From contig JAABTH010000013.1 in assembly GCA_011389985.1 (NCBI GenBank), positions 1-60,577 of the forward strand: 60,577 nucleotides of DNA. The letters run 5' to 3'. The position numbers were made by a program, and so were the translations under genes. Position 1 is the first letter of the stretch. Every line of letters begins with the position of its first letter. This document shows positions 48,249 through 56,068 of this stretch, piece after piece. The DNA is from Bacillota bacterium. Its GTDB lineage: Bacteria; Bacillota; Dethiobacteria; DTU022. A model generated the notes under the pieces. The model was not told the origin of the DNA. It worked only from the letters and a program-made list of their open reading frames with translations, and made no database searches.

Positions 48249-49739
48249 ATGCAATACTACAGCACCAGGGGAAATACTGCCAAAGTTAGTTCGGCAGAAG
48301 CAATAATAAAAGGGCTGGCGCCTGATGGGGGCCTTTTTGTGCCTGCTGAAAGACCGGGAATTTTTGACATTGCCACCCTTCCTGACAGCAGTTATCATGA
48401 ACTGGCCAATCATATTTTTAAAATATTTCTTTCTGACTTTACAGAAGAAGAAATTGAAGCTGCGGTAAAAAATGCATATACTCCTACCGTTTTCGATCAC
48501 CCTGAAATAACCCCTCTTTATCAGGTTGCTGAAAAAGAACACATCCTGGAACTCTGGCACGGACCAACATACGCTTTTAAGGACATTGCTCTGCAGATTC
48601 TACCCCACCTTTTAAAAAAGGCATTAAATAAAACAGGGGAAGACAATGAAATCGTGATTCTTACTGCAACATCAGGAGATACAGGCAAATCAGCTCTCGA
48701 AGGCTTCAGGGATATACCTGGCATTAGAATTATTGTCTACTTTCCAGAAAAAGGAGTCAGTGAAATACAAAAGCTGCAAATGACCACACAGGAAGGCAAT
48801 AATGTCAGTGTTGCCGCCGTAAAAGGCAATTTTGATGACGCTCAGCGCGGGGTCAAGGAAATCTTCAATGATCCTATTTTTGGAGACAAGCTTGCTGCGA
48901 GAGGTTTCAGGCTCTCTTCTGCAAACTCCATAAACTGGGGGCGTCTACTGCCGCAGATAGTTTATTACTTCTGGGCTTACCTGCGCTTAGTAAAACAAAA
49001 CAAGATCGTTAAAGGCGATAAGGTTAACTTTATCGTGCCAACCGGTAACTTTGGAAATATTTTGGCAGGTTATTACGCCTGCACGCTTGGTCTGCCTGTC
49101 AACCGCCTGATCTGCGCTTCCAATCAGAATAATATTTTGACCGATTTCATAAATTCAGGGCTCTACGACAGTGGCAGAAAATTATTTCTCACAATATCAC
49201 CCTCAATGGATATATTAATATCCAGCAACCTTGAAAGGCTGCTTTTTGAGCTTACCGAACATGATTCAGAAGTAATTGAGGGCTGGATGGAAGAGCTAAA
49301 AACAAAAGGAAGTTACCGCGTTGATAAGTTTACCCTGAACAAGATTCAGAACCTTTTTTATGCCGGATATGCCGATGACAGCAAAACACTTGCTACGATC
49401 AAATCGGTTTACAACGATAATAAATATCTCGTTGATACCCATACGGCAGTAGGTAAAGCTGTTTTAAACAAGTATCTCTCAGAAAATAACGATAACTGTC
49501 ACAATATAATTCTCTCAACAGCAAGCCCCTATAAGTTTGCCTCAAGTGTCATGAAAGCGCTGCGCAGCATTCCGGAAAAGGAATCTGAACTGGAAGTTTT
49601 AAATAAGCTGGCCCGAATAACAGGAACTACAATTCCGAAGAATCTGGCCTGCCTGGGCAGCAAAAAAATAATGCACAAGCAGGTGATCACGCATGATACA
49701 ATGCGTGATCACCTGCTTAATACATTGGCTATCAGCTAA
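48249..49739 (+). CDS. thrC: Threonine synthase
   Basis: 496 residues, starting 7 bases after AAAGGGG. N-terminal MQYYSTRGN, PLP lysine in TYAFKDIALQ, phosphate-binding ATSGDTGKSAL and NSINWGRLLPQIVYY mark the longer ThrC class. Converts O-phosphohomoserine to threonine. Its last codons contain an 18-bp perfect inverted repeat, and the stop is three bases from the end of the convergent operon. Divergent from apgM, which resembles ThrB2-type homoserine kinases. Confidence 0.96.
   Translation: MQYYSTRGNTAKVSSAEAIIKGLAPDGGLFVPAERPGIFDIATLPDSSYHELANHIFKIFLSDFTEEEIEAAVKNAYTPTVFDHPEITPLYQVAEKEHILELWHGPTYAFKDIALQILPHLLKKALNKTGEDNEIVILTATSGDTGKSALEGFRDIPGIRIIVYFPEKGVSEIQKLQMTTQEGNNVSVAAVKGNFDDAQRGVKEIFNDPIFGDKLAARGFRLSSANSINWGRLLPQIVYYFWAYLRLVKQNKIVKGDKVNFIVPTGNFGNILAGYYACTLGLPVNRLICASNQNNILTDFINSGLYDSGRKLFLTISPSMDILISSNLERLLFELTEHDSEVIEGWMEELKTKGSYRVDKFTLNKIQNLFYAGYADDSKTLATIKSVYNDNKYLVDTHTAVGKAVLNKYLSENNDNCHNIILSTASPYKFASSVMKALRSIPEKESELEVLNKLARITGTTIPKNLACLGSKKIMHKQVITHDTMRDHLLNTLAIS
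49677..49718 (-). terminator. Hairpin inside the thrC 3' end, likely terminator of the opposite operon
   Basis: An 18-bp perfect stem (AAGCAGGTGATCACGCAT, six-base loop, exact complement) lies wholly in thrC coding sequence. On the minus strand it is followed by GTGCATTATTTTTTT, a T-rich tail, and lies 25 bases beyond the stop of the gene at 49743. It fits a terminator for that operon encoded within thrC. Confidence 0.65.
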
Positions 49740-49742
49740 TTA

Positions 49743-51110
49743 TTATTCTTTTTCTGGATCATCTGCTTCCTCAGCAGCCGGCAGCATTACCGAAGCTTCA
49801 GGCTTTATTGTCCCGAACCGTGTAACCAGGACGGCGCCGACAGCAAGGACAAAAAGAGCCAGTGTTACTAGACCGCCCAGGATGGGAACCATACCGACAA
49901 GGCCGAGAATCAAAACACCAAGGGCTATTGCACCGAGCGGATTTGCTGACTTTGACGAGGCGGCGGCAATAATCTTGTCACCAATTAAAAGGGCAATACC
50001 GGAGTAGCCGAGGATTACCACTGCAGCAAGAAAGATTATTTCTACTATAATGAGTGGGATACCGATAATTGTTATAGCCAGCAGTACCATTAATGGAACT
50101 GAGAGCACGGCCACCAATATACCCCAGCCAATTACAGGTCCGGGCTTGTTGGGCACAGCCGCTCCGGCAGCTTTGACTTGTTTCGGGAAAAGAGTGTAGG
50201 TTAAAGCCGCCAGGGCAAACAAGATCAACATGTTAATAATTCCGCGGGCAGTATTGCCGTAAAAATTCATGAATGGAGACCTGTAAAAGCTCCAGTCCCT
50301 GTTCATATGCGGAGCAAAGTTAACGCTGCGGAAACCACGATTTACTTCATTTACAATCCTTTCAGCGATGTTATCTACAAAATCGCTGTCAACACCTTCG
50401 AAGCTGTAACCGTTATCACCTTCAACCTCTTCGAGCTCGGCAAAAGTAAGTTCTTCGCCAACTTCTACTGTACCAACCATGGCTGTATCAGCTTTCTTGA
50501 CCATGCCCCGCGCAACAGAGATACGACCTGATACTATGGCATTGGGGCCAAGCTCGACTAGACCCTGTTCAAGAGTAACATCACCTTCTACTACGCCGGT
50601 AATAATAATATTACCGCCCTTACTATTTACATCACCGGCCACAGTACCGGTAATATTCAGTTCACCAAAACCGGAACCGATATCGCCACCAACAGAGCCG
50701 CCAATTCTGGCTGAACCAAGGTCAGAATCTACATTTCCGCCTACAGAACCGTCAATAATAACTTCGCCCATTCTCGTTTTAATGTTACCGCTGACATTAC
50801 CGGTTATCAGTACCTGGCCCATGTTGGTTTCAACATTGCCGTTTACATCTCCATCGATAGTCACCTGACCCATGTTGCTGTTTACATTACCGTTTATTAC
50901 ACCCATAACATCAAGTTCGCCAATATTTAAAGTCACATCACCATTTACAGTGGTTCCCCGGGGAATATCCAAATCACCTACAGCCTTATTTATATCTTCA
51001 TTAATGACTGTGCCGTTTTGAGCGTAAACCTGTCCTGCAAATAACAACAACACTATAAAAAACAGCAAAACAACAACAAATAATATATTATTAGTATTTT
51101 TCTTAAACAT
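49743..51110 (-). CDS. Secreted/membrane protein with bactofilin-like beta-helix
   Basis: 455 residues. A signal peptide (about 1-30, ending VYAQ) precedes a repetitive region (about 45-200) of 17-18-residue turns, e.g. GQVTIDGDVNGNVETNM and GEVIIDGSVGGNVDSDL. This is a right-handed beta-helix like bactofilins or polymer-forming cytoskeletal proteins, but outside the membrane. After an acidic linker come about four membrane helices (290-430) and a short charged tail. It is third in an ECF sigma / anti-sigma / effector operon (7-base overlap with the anti-sigma gene). Envelope-stress role is inferred. Confidence 0.72.
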   Translation of the reverse strand: MFKKNTNNILFVVVLLFFIVLLLFAGQVYAQNGTVINEDINKAVGDLDIPRGTTVNGDVTLNIGELDVMGVINGNVNSNMGQVTIDGDVNGNVETNMGQVLITGNVSGNIKTRMGEVIIDGSVGGNVDSDLGSARIGGSVGGDIGSGFGELNITGTVAGDVNSKGGNIIITGVVEGDVTLEQGLVELGPNAIVSGRISVARGMVKKADTAMVGTVEVGEELTFAELEEVEGDNGYSFEGVDSDFVDNIAERIVNEVNRGFRSVNFAPHMNRDWSFYRSPFMNFYGNTARGIINMLILFALAALTYTLFPKQVKAAGAAVPNKPGPVIGWGILVAVLSVPLMVLLAITIIGIPLIIVEIIFLAAVVILGYSGIALLIGDKIIAAASSKSANPLGAIALGVLILGLVGMVPILGGLVTLALFVLAVGAVLVTRFGTIKPEASVMLPAAEEADDPEKE

Positions 51111-51582
51111 TTATCTGTCCCTCCACATTTCTTAGCATATTTAGAATTAAAACTTCAAGGGCAACCAGAGCGGCTAATCCGATAATAACCCCTGTAGGAC
51201 CAACAATATGGCTGATATAAAGCAGGTCAATAAACGCATCTATTAAATAACTGATCTGGCGGGTGATGCCAACTGACAACCACCACTGAAGATAACCGGG
51301 ATTCGTCAGGTAGGCACTGAAAATAGCCAGAGTAAAGATCACTGCGGCAGCCATAGCCGCAGGAAAAGGTTGGGGAGATAACTTTTCATTTAAACGCCCG
51401 AGAAATTCAGCCGGGAGTTTTACTGTGCTGCCAAGGTTATCCGCCGGTGTGAAGGCATCTTTCATTTCGCTGTGAATCTGGCAGCATCTTGGGCAGCTCT
51501 GAAGGTGATCTATTATCTGGATATCTGTTTCTTCACCGTCGATAACTGCCTGGATTGTAAGTTTGTCCGGACATTGAATCAT
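51103..51582 (-). CDS. Zinc-finger anti-sigma factor (membrane)
   Basis: 159 residues. The N-terminal zf-HC2 / ZAS-type motif H-x3-C-x2-C (HLQSCPRCCQIH, about 25-36) and two membrane helices (about 75-95 and 128-152) fit an anti-sigma factor that holds the ECF sigma at the membrane. It is four bases from the sigma gene and overlaps the beta-helix gene, a typical cognate arrangement. Confidence 0.85.
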   Translation of the reverse strand: MIQCPDKLTIQAVIDGEETDIQIIDHLQSCPRCCQIHSEMKDAFTPADNLGSTVKLPAEFLGRLNEKLSPQPFPAAMAAAVIFTLAIFSAYLTNPGYLQWWLSVGITRQISYLIDAFIDLLYISHIVGPTGVIIGLAALVALEVLILNMLRNVEGQINV

Positions 51583-51585
51583 ATA

Positions 51586-52086
51586 TTACACATTCCCCTT
51601 CTCAAGTAGATCCCTTAAAAGAAACCTTCCCCGGTAAAGCCTGTTTTTAACCAGGCTCATTTGAAGATCAAGGGTCTTACAAATTTCTTCATAACTCATT
51701 TCACCGACATGCTTGAGCAAAATTACTTCCCGGTATTTCTGCGGCAGACTATCTAATGCAAGAGCCAGCTCCTTTTCACTTTCTTTTTTAAAATAAATAT
51801 TCTCGGGACTGCTTGCAGTCATCTGGCTAAACCCTTCGAGGCTTTCCACAGGAGTTTCCCTGTTATCCCGCAGCCAGTTACGACATAAGTTGGTTGCTAT
51901 TTTAAACAACCAGGGACCTGCGTCTTTATCTTGATCAAAACGGTTCAGATTTTTATAGGCCCGCAGAAAAGTTTCCTGGGTTAAATCTTCAGCCTGGCCA
52001 CGATCACCAGTGTAGCGAAGCGCCAGGCGGTAGATTTTATCACCATAAGTTTTAACCATATCCTGCAGTAAATCTTGCAACTTCAC
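51586..52086 (-). CDS. ECF RNA polymerase sigma factor
   Basis: 166 residues, GTG start. Sigma region 2 (YRLALRYTGDRGQAEDLTQETFLRAYKNL, GPWLFKIATNLCRNWLRD) and region 4 (LPQKYREVILLKHVGEMSYEEICKTL) are present and region 3 is missing, as in ECF factors. First gene of a three-gene unit with its anti-sigma factor and a beta-helix membrane protein. The signal is unknown. Confidence 0.93.
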   Translation of the reverse strand: MKLQDLLQDMVKTYGDKIYRLALRYTGDRGQAEDLTQETFLRAYKNLNRFDQDKDAGPWLFKIATNLCRNWLRDNRETPVESLEGFSQMTASSPENIYFKKESEKELALALDSLPQKYREVILLKHVGEMSYEEICKTLDLQMSLVKNRLYRGRFLLRDLLEKGNV

Positions 52087-52148
52087 ACCACCAGTTCAGC
52101 TTCCATATATTAATACACAGGTTTAAGCAAATAGTCTGATCGTTTATC

Positions 52149-52182
52149 AAAAAAATTTTAACCCGGCTAAGAAGCCGGGTTA
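52149..52182 (-). terminator. Terminator of the glutaredoxin-FTR-epimerase group
   Basis: AACCCGGCT pairs with AGCCGGGTT (loop of four). On the minus strand it is followed by AAAATTTTTTT. It separates the epimerase-like gene from the ECF operon. Confidence 0.85.
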
Positions 52183-52224
52183 GTAATAGTTTAAAATGAG
52201 ATCGGTGGGAAGAAAAGAAAACGA

Positions 52225-53166
52225 TCAAAATCTGGCTTCACCAACAGAAGTAATCTCAACCCGGCTGTGAGAAAAAACAGCAGACACGGCCTGATTATTT
52301 TCAATCTTCATCTCCAGGGTGGTCAGATCCGGACCGCCCAGTTCTATTCCGCCGCCTGATTCAATGTCAAGACTATGCCAGCCATTTTCACCAGCTGAAA
52401 TCTGTTCAAGTTCACCGGCAGCCAACACGGCAAGGCCAAGAGCAACCGAGCCAGTACCACAGGATGGCTCAAAAAACTCATCCTGCACGTAGTGAGGGAA
52501 AACTACCCTCATATTTCCTTTTCGCTCAGGATTCCAATCATAGACAGCAACATTGGGTTCTATCTCTCCTGTTTCACTCATAAACTGATGCTGTATGTTA
52601 AGTAACGCTTCACGTGTTTTCCCGTTCCAGCTGTTGAAATCAGCAAAGGGATAAACCTTTCTAAAAATATCGGCATTTATGACAAGAAATTTTCCGGCAC
52701 GCAGCACCTCGAGCTCATTGATAGTCATTTTACCGACACCATGTTCGTAGCACTCTGTCACAAAACACTCCATGTTGGTTCGAATTTTTTTAGCTTTACC
52801 ATTCTCGAAATTGATACTAAGTGAAGTGGGTCCACAATCGGTATGAAGGACAACATTTGCAGGTGAAGCTGCTTTGCTTAAACCAAAAAGATCTCCCAGA
52901 TCTGTTTCAACCAGGGCGGCGCCCAGAACCTGGGTAAAACCACCGCAGGCACTGATAAAACAGGGCACTGTCGGCTCAGCAATTTTTACTTCTATTTGTC
53001 CCGGTTTCCCAGTTGCATAAAGAATTCCTGCTTCATGAGCATATAGATAATTTGCGCCCATTAATTTAACCGCTGTTTCCAATTCACGGCCTACCGGAAC
53101 CTGGTCACCATGCAACAAAATGATCAGGTTGCCGCCCATATGACCGCGAACAAAATCAAGTTTCAT
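52225..53166 (-). CDS. DapF-like cofactor-independent epimerase
   Basis: 313 residues from ATG 53166 (ACGAGG upstream). The two-lobed diaminopimelate epimerase/proline racemase fold is visible by its paired cysteines: SACGGFTQVLGAAL in lobe 1 and FEPSCGTGSVALGLAV in lobe 2. The usual DapF signature N-x-x-G-N-x-x-R-C is not met, so it is not standard DapF. The substrate is unknown. It lies 49 bases after the redox gene pair and shares their terminator, but a functional link is only positional. Confidence 0.7.
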   Translation of the reverse strand: MKLDFVRGHMGGNLIILLHGDQVPVGRELETAVKLMGANYLYAHEAGILYATGKPGQIEVKIAEPTVPCFISACGGFTQVLGAALVETDLGDLFGLSKAASPANVVLHTDCGPTSLSINFENGKAKKIRTNMECFVTECYEHGVGKMTINELEVLRAGKFLVINADIFRKVYPFADFNSWNGKTREALLNIQHQFMSETGEIEPNVAVYDWNPERKGNMRVVFPHYVQDEFFEPSCGTGSVALGLAVLAAGELEQISAGENGWHSLDIESGGGIELGGPDLTTLEMKIENNQAVSAVFSHSRVEITSVGEARF

Positions 53167-53202
53167 TATCTGTATACCTCGTTTCACTAGTTTAAACTGT
53201 TG

Positions 53203-53241
53203 AAAGGGTGAAACTCACCCCTTAAGGTGAAATAGATTTCA
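53203..53241 (-). promoter_or_regulatory. Candidate bacterial SECIS element
   Basis: On the minus strand the TGA (53241-53239) is followed after 15 bases by a 9-bp stem: AAGGGGTGA (53223-53215), loop GTT (53214-53212), TCACCCTTT (53211-53203), one G-U pair. The apical loop starts 24 bases after the TGA and begins with G, which fits the distance and loop rule for bacterial SECIS hairpins. The terminator alternative is weak because CAACAG, not a T run, follows. Confidence 0.7.
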
Positions 53242-53613
53242 GTAACAATGTCCCATTTTTTTAACATCATTCATTCTGGTTGGAAGGCAGGGGCAGACAT
53301 TTTCAGGGATATTTTCAAAACGGCAGGGACAGTAAAAATCACCGTAAAGATTATTTTTCCCAATTAATCCTTCTATAACCAATTCTTTGTCTTCATTAAA
53401 GGTATAATTCCGCAGCCGGGCATAATTTTCCACCCTGTTTCGGACTTCGATTTCAGGATCCTGGGCAAACCGGGTAGCATTTACCTCTGGTTCAATAGAA
53501 GTAATTTCAAGCTCAGCTCCGCAAACAGTACAGATTACAACCTGGTTTTTTGCAACTTCACCCCGGTAAATAAAAGGAACCCGGCAAACTTCACAATATA
53601 TTTTATGCTTCAT
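53215..53613 (-). CDS. Ferredoxin:thioredoxin reductase catalytic subunit, probable selenoprotein (in-frame TGA)
   Basis: 132 residues if TGA at 53241-53239 is read as selenocysteine, 124 if it is a stop. An N-terminal zinc ribbon (C7-x2-C10, C28-x2-C31) is followed by an FTR beta domain with ELVIEGLIGKNN, then C95-P-C97, C107-P-C109 and C123-Y-TGA. FTR enzymes have CPC ... CPC ... CxC. Four Cys bind the 4Fe-4S cluster, and the second Cys of the first and last motifs form the active disulfide. The TGA falls exactly on that last Cys, and the next residues N-L-F match the family's x-L-F. Translation would end eight codons later at TGA 53217-53215. The start overlaps the glutaredoxin gene by 11 bases. 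It should pass ferredoxin electrons to a thioredoxin or glutaredoxin partner in the cytosol. Confidence 0.85.
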
Positions 53614-53851
53614 CCTTTAATGCCTCTTCAATTTCTTCCTGTTTGAAACCTCTGATAACTTTTTCACCTACCACAGTAACCGGAAAAGCCCTATGCCCAG
53701 TCAGTTTTTCCACTTCTGCAAGGGCTTGCTTCTGTTCTTCGCCCTGGGCGAGGTCAACTTCAATAACATCGAACTGCACATTTTTTTCATCTAAGAATTT
53801 TTTTACTTTTTTACACCACGGACATGTACTTAAGGAATAAACCTTTATCAT
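53603..53851 (-). CDS. Glutaredoxin-like protein (CPWC)
   Basis: 82 residues with active site STCPWCKKVKKFL (C10, C13) and the cis-Pro loop AFPVTVVGEKVIRGFKQEEI. Small NrdH/glutaredoxin-like redoxins of anaerobes take electrons from FTR or thioredoxin reductase. Coupling to the FTR gene (overlap) makes it the likely partner. AAGGAGAG precedes the ATG. Confidence 0.93.
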   Translation of the reverse strand: MIKVYSLSTCPWCKKVKKFLDEKNVQFDVIEVDLAQGEEQKQALAEVEKLTGHRAFPVTVVGEKVIRGFKQEEIEEALKDEA

Positions 53852-53872
53852 AATAACGCTCTCCTTATATGT

Positions 53873-55468
53873 TTATTTCGGACCGGAAACCTTCAACCCA
53901 AAATCAACAAAACGTGCCGTTTCAAAGATTCCCAAATCCATTACTTTTTGCATAGTTTCAGGACTGATTTTATTATCAACCTGCATGGACATTATCGCTT
54001 TTCCTCCAATAGATTTACGCCCGAGTTGCATGGAGGCAATATTTACCTTTTCACTACCCAGCAATGTTCCGAGCTTGCCGACAACCCCGGGTAGATCAAG
54101 GTGAGTGGTCATCAGTGTATAGGTAGCGGGTACTATTTCGATGTTAAATTCATCAATTCTGACAAGGCGTATCTCATTATTGAGCAGGGTTCCGGAAATA
54201 AAGTGTTCTTCACTGCCGGCGCGTCCCTTCATCGTTATCAGGGTGCTGTAATTCTTAACCTCAGTAGTTGAAATTTCACGGACTTCAATACCCCTGGCCT
54301 TGGCAATGTATGGTGCATTAACCCAGTTCACTCCGTCACCAACAATATGTTGCATAAACCCGATTAAACAGGAAATAGTTAACGGAGCTAACTGCAGAGA
54401 AGCAATCTCTCCACTATAAGTAAGTTCAATTTCATCAACTTTTCCGCCAAACATCTGCAGATAAAAGCTACCCATTACTTTCATTAAGGGCAGATACGGT
54501 TCAAGGGCAGCTTTAGCTTCCGGCATGAGGGCAGGCACATTAACAGCTGACACAATCGATTCGCCCTGCAGAGCTTTTATGACCTGTTCAGCAACCTGCA
54601 AGGCTACATTTGTCTGTGCTTCCCTGGTAAGTGCACCCAGATGAGGCGTAACTATAACATTATCAAGTTTTAAAAGATCACAGTTTACCGGAGGTTCCTC
54701 TTCAAATACATCAAGAGCAGCACCGGCTACTTTACCTTCCTGCAAGGCTTTAAATAGTGCATCTTCATCAACCAGGCCACCACGGGCACAGTTAATAATT
54801 CTGACACCGGGTTTCATCATCGACAGCTCTTTTTCACCGATAAGATGATGCGTTGATGACCCCATAGGCAGGTGCAATGTAATAAAATCGGCTTCTTTAA
54901 GCAAATCTTCGAATAATACCATTTCCACTCCTACTTTTTCAGCTTGTTCAGCCGAAACGTAAGGATCATAAGTGATAATTTTCATACCCATTGCCCTGGC
55001 ACGTTTGGCAACTTCGGTGCCTATTCTGCCCATGCCAACGATACCTAAAGTTTTTTTATTCAATTCAACCCCTGTAAACGCCGACCGATTCCACTCACCT
55101 TTCTTAACTGAAGAATCTGCCAAGGCAATGTTACGGGCCAGTGAAATGAGCATGGCAAAAGCATGTTCCGCAGTAGATATTGTATTTCCATGTGGAGCGT
55201 TAAGAACAATTATTCCCTTTTCGGTTGCCTTATCGACATCAATATTGTCAACTCCAACACCGGCTCTACCGATTACTTTAAGTTTTTTGCCCGCCTCAAT
55301 AACCTCTGCTGTAACTTTTGAACGACTGCGAACAACCAGGGCATCATAAGCTCCAATTTCGGCAACCAATTCGTCAGGAGTAATATTCGGTTTCAAATCT
55401 ACTTCGCTATGCTCTTTCAGTTTGCTAAGTCCTTCATCTGAAAGTGCATCGCTTACCAATACTTTCAA
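53873..55468 (-). CDS. serA: D-3-phosphoglycerate dehydrogenase
   Basis: 531 residues, TTG start with GGAGGTG. N-terminal MKVLVSDALSDEGLSKL, NAD site GIVGMGRIGTEVAKRA, catalytic R/E/H (NCARGGLVDEDAL, VTPHLGALTREAQ), then the intervening ASB domain and a C-terminal ACT domain (THLDLPGVVGKLGTLLGSEKVNIASM), so this is the long, serine-regulated form. First step of serine synthesis. Confidence 0.97.
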   Translation of the reverse strand: MKVLVSDALSDEGLSKLKEHSEVDLKPNITPDELVAEIGAYDALVVRSRSKVTAEVIEAGKKLKVIGRAGVGVDNIDVDKATEKGIIVLNAPHGNTISTAEHAFAMLISLARNIALADSSVKKGEWNRSAFTGVELNKKTLGIVGMGRIGTEVAKRARAMGMKIITYDPYVSAEQAEKVGVEMVLFEDLLKEADFITLHLPMGSSTHHLIGEKELSMMKPGVRIINCARGGLVDEDALFKALQEGKVAGAALDVFEEEPPVNCDLLKLDNVIVTPHLGALTREAQTNVALQVAEQVIKALQGESIVSAVNVPALMPEAKAALEPYLPLMKVMGSFYLQMFGGKVDEIELTYSGEIASLQLAPLTISCLIGFMQHIVGDGVNWVNAPYIAKARGIEVREISTTEVKNYSTLITMKGRAGSEEHFISGTLLNNEIRLVRIDEFNIEIVPATYTLMTTHLDLPGVVGKLGTLLGSEKVNIASMQLGRKSIGGKAIMSMQVDNKISPETMQKVMDLGIFETARFVDFGLKVSGPK

Positions 55469-55590
55469 AAAAAAACACCTCCGGTATGTATTTCATAGAT
55501 GCGAAAATTCCTGTCATCAATATATCACAAATAAAGGTTAACTCCAATAAGTTTGGCCTGTATACCTGCTTTTTCAACGTTCCAGGAAGA

Positions 55591-55905
55591 TTATTCCTCC
55601 TTTTGTTCTCTCCTGGCTACAGCAAAAGGTTTTGTCTGCGCATTCAAAGTCAGGCCTTTCTCCTTAAAAAACCAGATCGTTACCATATCACTATCCAGGT
55701 TGTCCAGTTCTAAAAAAATATCAAGCAGCTGTTCATCTGTAGCCGCAGGACTAACCGCTATCCTGAATGAAGAACTTTTAACATTGCCTGTATTTAAATC
55801 TGAACGCGATATAAGATCATAAGTGACAAGGCCATCAGCCTGCCTTCTGGGGCCACAACCGGCCAGTAAAAAAAATATAAGTATTAATATTAGAAAGAAT
55901 TTCAG
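55591..55905 (-). CDS. Small lipoprotein, no standard start codon
   Basis: A 104-codon open frame opens after a TAA at 55914-55912. The only usable start is CTG 55905, so automated callers miss it. It begins LKFFLILILIFFLLAGCG, a perfect lipoprotein signal with lipobox LAGC (Cys17), followed by ADGLVTYDLISRSDLN and a soluble C-terminal part (SSSFRIAVSPAATDEQLLDIFLELDN) that ends KQEE-like. GAAGAG about 11 bases before the CTG is a weak ribosome binding site. It is surface-exposed if expressed. Alternatively the true start has been lost by a small deletion. No family recognised. Confidence 0.5.
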   Translation of the reverse strand: MKFFLILILIFFLLAGCGPRRQADGLVTYDLISRSDLNTGNVKSSSFRIAVSPAATDEQLLDIFLELDNLDSDMVTIWFFKEKGLTLNAQTKPFAVARREQKEE

Positions 55906-56068
55906 AAAATCTTAATCTCTTCACTTATCAAGCCACCTTTTGATCAAAACTTTCAAATTCATTCAAATTCATTTTGTAGGAATAAGCATCTACGTAGTTA
56001 TTAAGATCATACTCAGAGAAAATAAATAAGTCAAACACAAAAGAAGGAGACACCAGACAAAGGGACGG

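Noticed and set aside
48046-48306. Plus-strand 86-residue ORF before thrC
   Set aside because: It covers the divergent promoter region and runs into thrC in another frame.
53203-53223. The hairpin after the FTR TGA as an ordinary terminator
   Set aside because: No T run follows, and a same-strand gene starts 37 bases downstream of it. A clear terminator lies after that gene at 52149-52182.
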